Shown here piece by piece: positions 24,965-35,100 of a DNA stretch of 64,000 nt. The translations under genes were made by a program, and so were the position numbers. The notes beneath the pieces are model-generated. The model did not search any database, was not told the DNA's origin, and was given only the letters and a program-made list of their open reading frames with translations. How positions within the stretch are numbered: the stretch's first letter is position 1; each line of letters starts with the position of its first letter. This DNA is from JAIVJM01 sp963816985 (GTDB lineage Bacteria > Acidobacteriota > Blastocatellia > Pyrinomonadales > Pyrinomonadaceae), in the NCBI GenBank assembly GCA_963816985.1, contig CAWFMF010000004.1, positions 2,418,001-2,482,000 on the forward strand, read 5' to 3'.

Positions 24965-26123
24965 ATCTGTGGCGCTCGTCCGCTTTCCGTAGAGCCTCTT
25001 TCATCCGCCGCACGCCCTCGGCGATGACGGGGAGGTCGGCGCAGAAGGAGACGCGCAGGAAGCCTTCGCCCTCTGTGCCGAAGGCCGCGCCGGGGACGGT
25101 GATGACTCCGTGCTCAAGGAGCGTCTCGGCGACGCGCATCGAATCGCCGTAATCATTCACGTCAACCATCGTGTAGAAAGCTCCGTCGGGCGCGATGGCA
25201 CGCAAGCCTAATTCGCTTGAGAGCAAAGAGAGTAGATGGTCGCGCCGCTCGCGGAAGATTCGGCGAGAGTTTGCGCGCGCCTCTTCGGCCTCAACAGTCC
25301 ACGCGGCAAGCGCCGCCTTCTGCGAGACGGTCGAGGCGCAGGTGGTGACGTAGCCGTGGAGGACGAGCGCGCTCTTGACGACTTCGGCGTCGCCGCCGCA
25401 GAGCCAGCCCAGACGCCAGCCCGTCATGCTCATGGACTTCGAGAGGCCGCTCACGACAATCGTTCGCTCCGGGTAAAAATCGGAGACGGACGCGGGCCTC
25501 TCTTCCGCGTAGTAAAGCTCACGGTAAATCTCGTCGCTCACGACATACGCGTCCGTCTCGCGCAACGCCTCGGCCATCGCACCGAAGTCCTCGCGCGTGA
25601 GCACGCGGCCCGTCGGGTTCGAGGGACTGATGCAGACGACGACCTTCGTGCGCGGCGTGAGCGCGCGGCGGAACGATTCGGCGTCGAAGGCGAAGCCGTC
25701 GGCGGCGGGGAGTTTGTAGAAGACGGGAGTGCCGCCCGCCATCCTCACGATCGTCGGGTAGGCGACGAAGCCGGGGTCAGGAAGTAAAACTTCGTCGCCT
25801 TCGTCAACGAGCGTCAGGAGCGCGAGATAGAGAGCCTCTTGAGAACCGGCGGTGATGATGACCTGTTCGGGCGCGACGTTGAGTTGCGGGTAGTCGGCAA
25901 CGACGCGCTCTCTTAAGGCGGGAAGTCCGGCGTGCGAGGTGTAGCCGTTCTGCTCCTCCTCGATGACGCGCACCGCCGCGCGGCGGACGACTTCGGGCGT
26001 CGGCAAGTCCGGCTCGCCGAGGCCGAGGTTGATGCTCCCCGGCTTCGCGCGGTCGAAGACCTGCCGGATCATGCTCTTCTGAATCCCTCGCAGGCGGCGC
26101 GCGGGTTCAAACTCTCTCGTCAA
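24963..26123 (-). CDS. dapC: Class I/II aminotransferase, probable N-succinyl-DAP aminotransferase
   Basis: About 386 residues of a PLP-dependent fold-type I aminotransferase: 'NLGLGEPDLPTPEVV', 'ITAGSQEALYLAL', 'ISPSNPTGRVLT', the PLP-binding Lys in 'VVSGLSKSMSMTGWRLG', and 'FLRVSFCADL' with the substrate-carboxylate Arg. The start is taken as the TTG at 26123, with GGAGG 10 nt upstream; this TTG overlaps the dapD stop codon (TTGA), implying coupled translation. Its position between dapD and asd suggests the DapC step, amination of N-succinyl-2-amino-6-ketopimelate. The fold is certain, the substrate is inferred from context. Confidence 0.82.
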   Translation of the reverse strand: MTREFEPARRLRGIQKSMIRQVFDRAKPGSINLGLGEPDLPTPEVVRRAAVRVIEEEQNGYTSHAGLPALRERVVADYPQLNVAPEQVIITAGSQEALYLALLTLVDEGDEVLLPDPGFVAYPTIVRMAGGTPVFYKLPAADGFAFDAESFRRALTPRTKVVVCISPSNPTGRVLTREDFGAMAEALRETDAYVVSDEIYRELYYAEERPASVSDFYPERTIVVSGLSKSMSMTGWRLGWLCGGDAEVVKSALVLHGYVTTCASTVSQKAALAAWTVEAEEARANSRRIFRERRDHLLSLLSSELGLRAIAPDGAFYTMVDVNDYGDSMRVAETLLEHGVITVPGAAFGTEGEGFLRVSFCADLPVIAEGVRRMKEALRKADERHR

Positions 26124-26952
26124 CGTAAGTAGTCCTCCAACTGCACGGCGCGGTCTGTCCGCTCGTCGCGGTACTTGACGATGACGGGCGCGTAGAGTGA
26201 CAAGCCCCACTCGCGCCCGCGCTCGTTCTCTACTCTGCGCGTGCCGGGGACGACGACCGCGCCCGCCGGAATCTCCAAAGGGCTTTCGTTCGTGCGCCGG
26301 TAAATCTCGCCGCGCACGGTGTCGTAGACGGGCGTCGCGCCGGTCAGGATAGTCCCCGGCGCGAGCACCGCGCCCGCCCGCACAATCGTCCCCTCGTAGA
26401 CGCCGCAGTTGCCGCCGACTAAGACATCGTCCTCGATGATGACCGGCATCGCGCCCACAGGTTCGAGCACGCCGCCGATCTGCGCCGCCGCCGAAAGATG
26501 CACGCGCCTCCCACCTGCGCGCACGAGCCGACGAGCGCGTGGCTGTCAATCATCGTCCCCTCGTCCACATACGCGCCGACGTTGACGTACATCGGCGGCA
26601 TGCACACGACGCCCGCCGCGAGGTACGCGCCGTCGCGCACCGAAGAGCCTCCGGGCACGATTCGCACGCCGTCCGCGAGCGTCGTGGCGCGCACCGGGTA
26701 CGTGTCCTTGTCGAAGAAGCGTAAGGTGTCGTGCGCGGACATGTCGGCGAGAGCGCCCATGCGAAAGCCCGCGAGGATGCCTTGCTTGACCCACGCGTTG
26801 GTGTGCCACGCGCCCGCCCCGTCGCGCTCGGCGGCGCGCACCTCGCCGCGATTCAGAGCTGCTTTAAACTCATTGAAGAGGGCGCGGTCTTCATCATTGA
26901 ACTCGCCGGGTGGGCGCGAGTACAACTCTTCGACGCCCTCACGCAGCGACAT
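26120..26952 (-). CDS. dapD: Tetrahydrodipicolinate N-succinyltransferase (frameshifted)
   Basis: Together the two frames give a normal-length DapD (about 277 residues). The N-terminal part has 'FNEFKAALNRGEVRAAERD' and the start of the left-handed beta-helix ('VNVGAYVDEGTMIDSHALVG'). The C-terminal part has 'VIIEDDVLVGGNCGVYEGTI' and ends 'VQLEDYLR'. The frame changes at about 26510-26512; adding one base to the C-run there (a G-run on the coding strand) restores 'SCAQVG-RRVHLSAAAQIGG'. DapD succinylates tetrahydrodipicolinate in the lysine/DAP pathway. The break is probably a sequence error because the gene is essential in this route. It overlaps the dapA stop by 14 bp. Confidence 0.85.
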
Positions 26953-27859
26953 GCGTCGTCTCCTCCAGAAGTCCGAGTTCGTTGATAACTTCGCGCACGC
27001 GCTCGCGCGTCTTCTCGCCGACGGGGACGAGCGGCAGGCGCAGGTTCTCTTCCAAAAGCCCCATCATCGCCAGCGCCGCCTTCGCCGGGCCGGGGCTCGT
27101 CTCAACGAAGTTGACCTCCATCAGCGGCAGTAGGCGGTAGTGCAGCTCGCGCGCCGCGTCCCACTCGCCCGCGAGCGCGGAGTCAACCATCTTCGACAAC
27201 AACTGCGGCGCTTCGTTCGACGCGACCGAGACGAGCCCGTCCGCGCCGAGCGCAATCATGGCGAGCGTCAACGCGTCGTCGCCCGACAGCACGTAAAAAC
27301 CTTCGGGCCTCGCGCGCAGAATCTCCATAATCTGCGAGAGGTTGCCCGAAGCCTCTTTGACGGCGACGACGTTCTCCGCATCACGCGCGAGCCGCAGAGT
27401 CGTCTCCGCAGAGATGTTCGACGAAGTGCGGCCCGGCACGTTGTAGAGCATGACGGGCGTGTCGGCCACGGCCTCGGCGACGGCGCGGAAGTGCGCGTAG
27501 AGCCCCCTTTGCGTCGGCTTGTTGTACCACGGCGCGACGACGAGCACGGCGTCCGCGCCCAACTCTCGCGCCGTCCGCGCGTAGCGCACCGCGTCGGCGG
27601 TCGAGTTGCTCCCCGTCCCGGCGACGACCCGCGCCCCGCGCGCGTGCGCGACCTTGACGGTCTCGCCGATGACGAGTTGATCTTCTTCCTCCGTCATCGT
27701 CGCGCTCTCGCCCGTCGTCCCGCACGGCACGAGCATCCGCACGCCGCCCGCAATCTGCCTCTCGACCAAAGCCCGCAAACGCCCCACGTCAACCGCCCCG
27801 TCCGCCCCGAAAGGCGTCACCAAAGCCGTCGCGCAACCCCTCATCCATTCAACGTCCAT
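26939..27859 (-). CDS. dapA: 4-hydroxy-tetrahydrodipicolinate synthase
   Basis: A 306-residue class I aldolase condensing pyruvate with aspartate semialdehyde. It has 'ALVTPFGADGAVDVGRL' at the N-terminus, 'LVPCGTTGESATMTEEE', the catalytic Tyr in 'PVMLYNVPGRTSSN', and the Schiff-base Lys in 'VVAVKEASGNLSQI' (about residue 166). The start has GGAGG 5 nt upstream. The 3' end overlaps dapD. Between it and dapB sits a heptamer-type inverted repeat of about 90 bp that fills the whole intercistronic gap. Confidence 0.96.
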   Translation of the reverse strand: MDVEWMRGCATALVTPFGADGAVDVGRLRALVERQIAGGVRMLVPCGTTGESATMTEEEDQLVIGETVKVAHARGARVVAGTGSNSTADAVRYARTARELGADAVLVVAPWYNKPTQRGLYAHFRAVAEAVADTPVMLYNVPGRTSSNISAETTLRLARDAENVVAVKEASGNLSQIMEILRARPEGFYVLSGDDALTLAMIALGADGLVSVASNEAPQLLSKMVDSALAGEWDAARELHYRLLPLMEVNFVETSPGPAKAALAMMGLLEENLRLPLVPVGEKTRERVREVINELGLLEETTHVAA

Positions 27860-27869
27860 CGCTCACCTC

Positions 27870-27960
27870 CAAAAGCCGTGAACCGTAAACCGTAAACCGT
27901 GACAGGAGAAAGACAGTTTTTCTCCTGTCACCCGTCACGGTTTACGGTTCACGGCTTTTA
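27870..27960. repeat. Heptamer-type inverted repeat (AACCGTA units)
   Basis: AAAGCCGTGAACCGTAAACC and further CGTAAAC units with GACAGGAGAAA are mirrored by TTTCTCCTGTCACCCGTCAC and TTTACGGTTCACGGCTTTT. It encodes the last residues (KSREP) and stop of dapB. Confidence 0.92.
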
Positions 27961-28649
27961 AGTATTTCATCAAGCGTCTCAGAAAATTCGTACACGCCGC
28001 GCCTGCCCTGAATCCATTGAGCGGCGACGAGCGCCCCGGCGGCGAAGCCTTCGCGCGAGCGCGCCGTGTGTGTCAGGACAATCTGGTCGGCAACGCCGTC
28101 GAAGCCGACGCGGTGCGTGCCGGGGATGTGACCGGCGCGCGTCGAGGCGACACTTACTTCGCGCTTCGCGCTCGCGGCGACCAACTCGCGCAAGCGCAGC
28201 GCCGTGCCCGAAGGCGCGTCGCGTTTGCGCGAGTGGTGCGCCTCTTCGATGAATGGCTCGTAGTCGAAAGCGTTGAGCAACTCGGCGGCGCGCGCGACGA
28301 CGCGGTAGAAGAGATTGACGCCGACCGAGAAGTTCGCGCCGTAGATGAGCGCGCCGCCCCCTCGCTCGACCGCGAGCCGGACGGCCTCTTCGTGCGACTT
28401 CCAGCCCGTCGTGCCTTCGACGAGCGGCACGCCCGCCAGCACACACGCCTCGACGTTAGTGGGAACCGCTTCCGCCACCGTGAAGTCAATCGCCGCGTCG
28501 TGCCCGCGCAAAGTCTCTGCCAAAGCTTCGACGCCTCGCGCCGCTTCGCGCGAAGTGACGACGGCCCCGATTTCGTGCCCGCCGTCCTTCGCCAAAGATT
28601 CGACGAGCCGCCCCATCGCACCGTGCCCTATCAACGCCAGTTTCATCAC
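27942..28649 (-). CDS. dapB: 4-hydroxy-tetrahydrodipicolinate reductase
   Basis: A 235-residue enzyme reducing the DapA product with NAD(P)H. It has 'LALIGHGAMGRLVESLA' (dinucleotide binding), 'AIDFTVAEAVPTNV', 'LVEGTTGW', 'GANFSVGVNLFYRVV', and the substrate-binding 'EEAHHSRKRDAPSGTALRL' with the catalytic His pair and Lys. It is slightly shorter than the E. coli enzyme, as in many non-proteobacteria. Its final residues (KSREP) and stop codon are encoded within the heptamer-type repeat that separates it from dapA. Confidence 0.95.
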   Translation of the reverse strand: MMKLALIGHGAMGRLVESLAKDGGHEIGAVVTSREAARGVEALAETLRGHDAAIDFTVAEAVPTNVEACVLAGVPLVEGTTGWKSHEEAVRLAVERGGGALIYGANFSVGVNLFYRVVARAAELLNAFDYEPFIEEAHHSRKRDAPSGTALRLRELVAASAKREVSVASTRAGHIPGTHRVGFDGVADQIVLTHTARSREGFAAGALVAAQWIQGRRGVYEFSETLDEILKSREP

Positions 28650-28667
28650 TCACACCTTCCGACTCTT

Positions 28668-29672
28668 TCAGACGCCCGCGAGCAGCGAACGTGCGAGTCG
28701 TTCGTAGAGCCCGACTGCTTCTTCCAGTTCGCGCTTCGAGACGCGCTCGTGCGCGGTGTGCGCGTCGAGGATCGAGCCGGGGCCGAGCAGCAGAGGCTTC
28801 CCCCATTTCGAAAGGTACGGGATGTCGGTCGTGAAGCGCACGACCTCCTGCTCGAACCCTTCGACGGCGAGCATGCGGACGGGCTCGGCGACGGAAAGAT
28901 ATTCTATCTCCACTCTCCCGGCCACCGCGCGTTCGAGGATTTCTTTGACGACCCCGGATTCGGTCACGAGCCGGATTTGAAGTTCCGAGCGCGCTTCGGC
29001 GGGGATGATGTTGGGGCGCGTGCCGCCCTCGATTGTGCCGATGTTGCAGGTCGTCTCGCCGAAGAAGTCTTCGCGCGGCCACGCGCACGCGCGCACGTCC
29101 GCGAGCACGTCCAAAAGCTTTTCTATCGCCGACTCGCCCCGCTCCGGGTAGGCCGAATGCGCCGCGCGGCCTTCCGCTCGGAGGCGCAAGCGCAGAGAGC
29201 CCTTCGACCCGACGGCGAGCTTATTTTCCGTCGGCTCGCCGTTGATTAAATACTCGCACGAGCGTGCGAGCGCGTGCCCGTTCGCCGCCCGCGCGCCGAG
29301 GCTCCCCAACTCTTCGTCAACAGTGAAGAGCAACCCGACTTCCTTCACCCCCCCCGCCCGCAGACGCTCGCACGCCGCAATCTGCGCGGCGATGATGCCC
29401 TTCGCGTCGCACGCCCCGCGCCCCGTTATGTGCGTCTCGTCCTCGCCCGAAGCGATGAAGGGCGGCACGGTGTCCATGTGCGTCGAGAGCACCAAGCGGG
29501 GCCGCGCCCCCGCCGTCGCAATGACGTTCGCGCGTCCCGCCTCCGCCTCCTGCAACTCGACCCAGTAGCCGAGCCCTTCCAGATAAGACGCGAGGAAACG
29601 ACCCACCTCACCCTCCTCGCCCGAAAGCGAAGGGATGTCAATCAGCCGCCTCGTCAACTCGAAAAGATTCAT
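28668..29672 (-). CDS. M20-family deacylase, probable succinyl-diaminopimelate desuccinylase
   Basis: A 334-residue M20 zinc peptidase-like enzyme: 'VLSTHMDTVPPF' (His/Asp ligands), 'GRGACDAKGIIAAQIAA', 'TVDEELGSLGA' with the catalytic Glu, and 'AHSAYPERGESAIEKL'. The ending 'LGPGSILDAHTAHERVSKRE' contains the last His ligand. Its place inside the lysC-dapB-dapA-dapD operon suggests it removes succinyl from N-succinyl-L,L-DAP (the DapE step). Sequence alone cannot exclude an acetyl-lysine/ornithine deacylase. It lies 18 bp upstream of dapB, so the two are surely co-transcribed. Confidence 0.85.
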   Translation of the reverse strand: MNLFELTRRLIDIPSLSGEEGEVGRFLASYLEGLGYWVELQEAEAGRANVIATAGARPRLVLSTHMDTVPPFIASGEDETHITGRGACDAKGIIAAQIAACERLRAGGVKEVGLLFTVDEELGSLGARAANGHALARSCEYLINGEPTENKLAVGSKGSLRLRLRAEGRAAHSAYPERGESAIEKLLDVLADVRACAWPREDFFGETTCNIGTIEGGTRPNIIPAEARSELQIRLVTESGVVKEILERAVAGRVEIEYLSVAEPVRMLAVEGFEQEVVRFTTDIPYLSKWGKPLLLGPGSILDAHTAHERVSKRELEEAVGLYERLARSLLAGV

Positions 29673-29679
29673 AGCGCGA

Positions 29680-29745
29680 TAAAAGAAGTGATGAATAAAA
29701 GACGAGCAAGTTTTAACTCATCACTCATCACTCATCACTTTATTC
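29680..29745. repeat. Heptamer-type repeat (CTCATCA units)
   Basis: Three tandem CTCATCA units in one half face AAGTGATGAATAAAAGAC in the other, with TGAATAAA-like ends. The mirror symmetry is imperfect compared with other copies. It fills the gap between the lysC stop and the next start. Confidence 0.65.
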
Positions 29746-31148
29746 AGTGTCCGCCGCCGATGTGCGCGAGCAGTTCGGAGGTGGCGCACTCGAAGAAGGC
29801 GGCGTGGAGGCGTCGGACGGCCTCGGCGACGTGCCGCTCCTCGATGACGAACGTCAGGTTGATGCTCGAAGCGCCCTGCGAGATGAGCAGGATGTTGATG
29901 TCCTTGATGGTGCTGAAGACGCGGCCCGCGATGCCCGGCGTGCTGCGCAAGCCCTCGCCGACGATGCAGACGATGGCGCGGTCAGACTCGACCCTGACCG
30001 CGCCGACCGCCTTCAAGTCTTCGACAATCGCGTCGAGCGCCGTCGTGTCTTCGAGCGAGAGCGAGACGCTGACTTCCGAGGTCGGTGACGATGTCCACGG
30101 CGGTGCGGTGTCGCTCGAAGACCTCGAAGATGGCGCGCAGGAAGCCGTGCTCGCCGAGCATCCGCGCCGAGGTGATGTGGACGATGTGGATGCCGCCCTT
30201 GCAGGCGATGGCCTTGACGGTGCGCGGCGTCATCTCGGCGTCGAAGAAGACGACGGTGTCGGGCGCGCCGTCGCGCCGCGAGTCGCCGATACGGACGGGG
30301 ACGTTGCGCACCACCGCCGGCAGAATCGTCTTCGGGTGCAAGACCTTCGCGCCGAAGTAGGCCAGCTCCGCCGCCTCCGCGTAAGAGAGCCGGGGGATGG
30401 TGCTCGCCACGGGGACGAGCCGCGGGTCGGCGGTCAAAACGCCCGGCACGTCCGTCCAAATCTGTATCTCCCGCGCACGCAGGGCCGCCCCCACGAGCCC
30501 CGCCGTGTAGTCCGAGCCGCCGCGTCCGAGCGTCGTCGTCTCGCCTTTGACCGAAGAGGCGATGAAGCCGCCGAGCACCGGAACCTCGCCCGCCTCAATC
30601 AAGGGTTCGAGCTGCCCGCACGTCGCCCGCTCGGTCTCGTCCTTCAGAGGCGTCGCGCGCCCATGCTGTTCGTCGGTGATGATGCACCGCCGCGCGTCAA
30701 CGTAGCGCGCCCGCAGACCCGACTCGCGCAGCACGGCGGCAAGCAGCGTCGCCGACAGACGCTCGCCCTGCGAGACAACGATGTCTTGCAGCGGCGCGCA
30801 CGGCCTCTCACCCCCTTCGACCTCGCGCAGCGCGCCCTCTATCTCGCGCCGCACGTCCTCGATGGTCGCCTCGATTAAGCCGTAGAACTCTTCACTTAAA
30901 TGCGCGCGCGCGACTTCCAGATGGCGCGCGAAATGCTCTTCGAGCCCGCCCAAGCCTTCAGCAGTTCGCCCCTCGCCCGCCGCGCGCACGCTCTCAAGCA
31001 GCGCGTCCGTCACCCGGCTCATCGCCGAGACGACGACGACGGGCCGCGCATCTTCGTGACGCCTGACGAGCGCGGCGACGCGCCTGAAGGCGTCGGCGTC
31101 CGCGACCGACGTGCCGCCGAACTTCATTACTGTCGGGTTCAAAGACAT
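29744..31148 (-). CDS. lysC: Aspartate kinase, lysine-sensitive type (frameshifted)
   Basis: About 467 residues when the two frames are joined. The kinase part has 'VMKFGGTSVADADAFRRVA', 'ERLSATLLAAVL', 'GGFIASSVKGETTTLGRGGS', 'YTAGLVGAAL' and 'IWTDVPGVLTADPRLVP'. Two ACT regulatory domains follow ('GIHIVHITSARMLGEHGFLR', 'RAIVCIVGEGLRSTPGIAGR'). The frame changes near 30083; removing one base gives 'DIVTTSEVSVSLSLEDTT', the expected ACT sequence. The gene catalyses the first step to lysine, DAP, threonine and methionine. As first gene of the operon and essential, its break is most likely a sequencing indel. The ACT domains imply allosteric feedback. Confidence 0.87.
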
Positions 31149-31301
31149 CTTGCCTGCGAAACCGGAGGGCCTTTGCGGAAACGCCCCGGCTCCCGTAAAT
31201 CACTTTCAATTATGGGGTGTATAAGCTCAGCCGAGAGGATACACGACCCGAAGTTTTAACGAAAGTCACGGCGTCCGGTGCCCGCGCCGGTAAAATTTCG
31301 G

Positions 31302-31345
31302 TTGACAAAAGACGGCGCGTCCATAAAATACGGACGTTCGTTTTT
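31302..31345 (+). promoter_or_regulatory. tetR promoter with overlapping operator
   Basis: TTGACA (31302-31307), 16-bp spacer and TAAAAT (31324-31329). A 20-bp near-palindrome (31326-31345, ending ACGGACGTTCGTTTTT) overlaps the -10. The same word ACGTTCGTTTTT recurs upstream of the TonB receptor. This suggests the TetR protein represses itself. Confidence 0.65.
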
Positions 31346-31355
31346 GGTGAGGCGG

Positions 31356-32054
31356 ATGCCGAAGCTCAGTCAAGAGGTCATGGAAGGGAAGCGCGGCCAC
31401 ATCGAGGATGCGGCCAAGGAGCTTTTCATTAAGCGCGGGTTCCACGCCACCTCGATGCGCGACATCGCGAAGGGCGCGGGCTCTTCGCTCGGCAACCTCT
31501 ACAACTACTACCGGACGAAGGAAGACATCCTCGAATCCATCATCGGGAAGTACCAGAAGGTGATTGACGCGCGGCTGCGCGCCATCTTCGACGAGGTGGA
31601 AGAGCCCTTCCACCCCGAAAGCCTCGTCCGCTTCGGGCGTCTGGTGAAGGAGATGGTCGGCGCGCACTCGGACTTCTGGCTCCTGATGTACATAGACGTG
31701 CTGGAGTTCGAGAACCGCCACTTCCGGAAGATGTTCGAGGGGCTCGCCGCGAACCTCCGTCGCCGCTTCGCCCCTTACTTCGCGGAGCTGAAGCGCGAGG
31801 GCGCGCTCTACGAAGGCGTTGACCCGGCGGTCGGCTTCACGGCGGCCTACATGCAGTTCTTCAACTACTTTCTGGTGGAGAAACTGTTCGGCGGCAAACG
31901 CCACCTCGGCCTGAGCGACGACCGGGTGATCGAGCACCTGACGGAAATCTTCTGCCGGGGCGTGCTCCGGCCCGAAAAGCTGCGGGAGATGGGAATCTCG
32001 CCGGGCAGCCTCAGTGGGGCGGCGAAGGCGGGCGACGCGCGGCGCAGAAAATAA
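31356..32054 (+). CDS. TetR/AcrR-family transcriptional regulator
   Basis: About 232 residues. The N-terminal TetR DNA-binding domain is clear: 'IEDAAKELFIKRGFHATSMR', 'DIAKGAGSSLGNLYNYYRTK' and 'EDILESIIGKY'. The C-terminal ligand domain is helical ('SDFWLLMYIDVLEFENRHFR') and of unknown specificity. The start ATG at 31356 ('MPKLSQEV') is chosen because it follows the promoter and operator; in-frame codons upstream overlap them. It lies 139 bp before the TonB receptor gene, whose leader has a matching operator. It is a likely autorepressor and receptor regulator. Confidence 0.9.
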   Translation: MPKLSQEVMEGKRGHIEDAAKELFIKRGFHATSMRDIAKGAGSSLGNLYNYYRTKEDILESIIGKYQKVIDARLRAIFDEVEEPFHPESLVRFGRLVKEMVGAHSDFWLLMYIDVLEFENRHFRKMFEGLAANLRRRFAPYFAELKREGALYEGVDPAVGFTAAYMQFFNYFLVEKLFGGKRHLGLSDDRVIEHLTEIFCRGVLRPEKLREMGISPGSLSGAAKAGDARRRK

Positions 32055-32112
32055 GCCGACAACTTACACGGAGGGCGGCGGTTCCCACGCCGAAGCCTTC
32101 ATCCCGTTAATG

Positions 32113-32132
32113 AAAAACGTACGTTCGTTTTT
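32113..32132. promoter_or_regulatory. Candidate TetR operator before TonB receptor
   Basis: A 20-bp site, AAAAACGTACGTTCGTTTTT, differs from its own reverse complement at only two positions. It shares ACGTTCGTTTTT with the site over the tetR promoter and lies 61 bp upstream of the receptor start. Confidence 0.65.
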
Positions 32133-32193
32133 ATTCGGAGGGCCGACGGCCTTTCCGAGCCCAGAGTTCAAAGCTTTTGCAGGAGGCTTAAAG

Positions 32194-35100
32194 ATGCTTC
32201 GTTTGAAACGGCTGTTCCCACTGACGCTTATCCTCGCCGCGCTCCTCTGTGGCGCGACCGTTCGCGCCCAGAGCGCGAACGGACAGATTACGGGCTCGGT
32301 CGAGGACACGGCGGGCGCGCGCGTGCCCGGCGCGTCCGTCACCGTCACCAACCTCGACACCTCCTTGCAGCGGCAGGCCGCGACGAACGAGTCGGGCGAC
32401 TTCGCCGTCACGCTGCTCCCGCCCGGCAAGTACAAGGTCGAAGTCTCGGCGCAGGGGTTCAAGACCGTCCTCGTCGAGAGCCTCGACGTGAACATCACGC
32501 AGACGGCGACTCTCAACCTCCGGCTCGAACCCTCGCTGCAAGGCGAGACCGTGACGGTGACCGCCGAGGGGACGCTCGTTCAGCAGGAGACCTCGCAGGT
32601 GGGCCGCGTCATTGACGAGCGCGCCATCAGCCAGTTGCCCCTGCCGACGCGCAACTTCCAGCAGCTCCTGACTCTCTCGCCGGGCGCTTCGGCGAGCGTC
32701 TCGAACAACACGGAGCTGGGGCGCGGCGACACGGTCATCAGTGTCAACGGCCAGCGGACGACCTCGAACAACGTCCGCATCAACGGCGTGGACGCGAACT
32801 CGGTGGGCACGAACTCGACGCCGAACATCTCCGTGCCCGCGACGGACAGCCTTCAGGAGTTCATCGTCCAGACCTCGCTCTACGACGCCTCGCAGGGGCG
32901 CAACGCGGGCGGCAACGTCGAGGCCATCACCAAGTCGGGCGGCGGCCAGTATCACGGGAACCTCTACGAGTTCCTGCGGAACAGCTCTCTGAACGCGAAC
33001 GACTTTTTCTTGAACGCAGCGGGCCGCCCGCGCCCCGTGCTCACGCGCAACCAGTTCGGCGCGACCATCGGCGGCCCGGTCATTAAAGAGAAGCTCTTCT
33101 TCTTCGCCTCGTATCAGGGGACGCGCGAGCGCAACGGCGCTTCGCTCGCCAACAGCCTGACGTTCCCGTTCATCCCCGTCCAACTGCGCGACGACAACCG
33201 GACAGCGGCAGGGCTCGCGACGGCCTTCGGGCTCCCGGCGGCGGCGATCAGCCCGATCACGGTCGCCATCCTTAACGCGCGGCTGCCGGGCGGCGAGTTC
33301 GCCATCCCTTCGTCCACGACCTCGACGGGCCTGACGCCCATCTCCGGCATCTCGCGCTTCCGCGAAGACCAGTTCAACGCGAACTTCGACTGGACACTCA
33401 GCCAGAAGCACACCATCTCGGCCAAGCAGTTCTTCGCGAGCAACCCGACGACGCAGTCGAACTACAACTTCGCGGGCTTAGGCAACGGCCCGACGCAGTT
33501 GCCCGGCACGGGCGGCGACCTCGACATCATCCAGACGCTCACCTCTCTGACCGACACCTACGTCTTCAACCCGAACCTGATTAATCAGGCGCGGTTCGGC
33601 TTCAGCCGCCTGCGCGTCACGTCGCTGCCGGAGGAGCCTTTCACGGCGCAGCAGTTCGGCATCACGAACCCCTTGGCGAACCAGTTTCCGGGGATGCCGA
33701 CTCTGACCGTGACGGGCCTCTTCACGCTCGGCTCGTCGCCTCTGGCCGACCAGTCCTCGCGCATCAACGCCTTCACCTTTCAAGACACGGTTTCAATCGT
33801 CACGGGCCGTCACCGCCTCCGCCTCGGCGGCGAGTACCGGCGTTCGCAGGTCAACTTCTACTTCAACGCCTTCTCGCGCGGGCAGCTCATCTTCCCGACG
33901 TTCACGAACTTCCTTCTCGGCCAGTCGGTCTCAATCATCGGCTCCGGCGTCTACGACCGCGCCTTCCGCGTCAACGACCTTGGGGGCTTCGTGCAGGACG
34001 ACTGGAAACTCTCAGACCGTCTGACTCTCAACCTCGGACTGCGCTACGACTTCTACGGCTTGCCGAAGGAGAAGTACGGTCGCGTCGTCAACTTCATCCC
34101 CGAACAGTTTCGCGTGGGGACTCTCGCTTCGCCCGCCGCGCCGCCGAACGGCTTCGTGCAGGCGTCGAACGCCGTCAACCCTCTGCCGGGCGTGCCGTTC
34201 GTCGAGGACACGCTCGTTCCGCAGGACAGGAACAACTTCGCGCCGCGCGTCGGTGCGGCGTACCGCCTGAACGAGTCGGGCACTCTCGCCCTGCGCGGCG
34301 GCTACGGCATCTACTACGACCGCATCTCGACGCGCTACGCCAACACGCAGCTCTTCAACTTCCCGTATCTCGCGCTCGGCGTCGGCGTCTTCCGCCCGCT
34401 CGCCGTGCCCTTCGCGCCGAACATCCCGCAGCCCGGCGCGTTCCCCATCGCGGCCAACGTCCCTTCGCCTCTGGGTTCGGCCATCAGCGGCGTCTACGTT
34501 GACCCGGATTTGCGCACGCCCTACGTCCAGCAGTACAACGCGAACGTGCAGTGGGAGTTCGCGCGCAACTACCTGCTCGAACTGGGCTACGTCGGCTCGA
34601 AGGGCACGAAGCTCCTTCAGGTCGTCGCGCTCAACCAGCCGCGCTACAACCCTGCGACGAACACTTTCGCCGCGCCTTTCGGCCCGTTCATCTCGGCGCA
34701 GAAGAACGTCACGGGCGGCCTGCATCAAGTGCAGACCTCCTCGACCTCGAATTACAACTCATTGCAGGCGAGCGTCACCAAGCGTTTCAGCAAGGCCTGC
34801 AATTCCTCGCGGCCTACACCTTCGGCAAGTCCATTGATTACTATTCGGGCGGGACGGTCAACGAACTGGTCTCGACCTTCGGCGACCAGTCGAACTCGCG
34901 TCTGAACCGGGGCCGCTCGGACTTCGACCGCACGCAACGCTTCGTCTACAGCTTCGTCTACGATTTGCCGAAGCTCGCGTCGGAGTCGGGCGCGGCGCGT
35001 TGGCTCCTCAACAACTGGCAGGTGAACGGCATCCTCACCCTCCAGACGGGGCTGCCCTTCTCGGTCGTGCAGGCTCCCGACAACAACATCATCCAGCGCG

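Noticed and set aside
31149..31301. Lysine riboswitch upstream of lysC
   Set aside because: The leader is short and no lysine-riboswitch-like conserved loops were seen.
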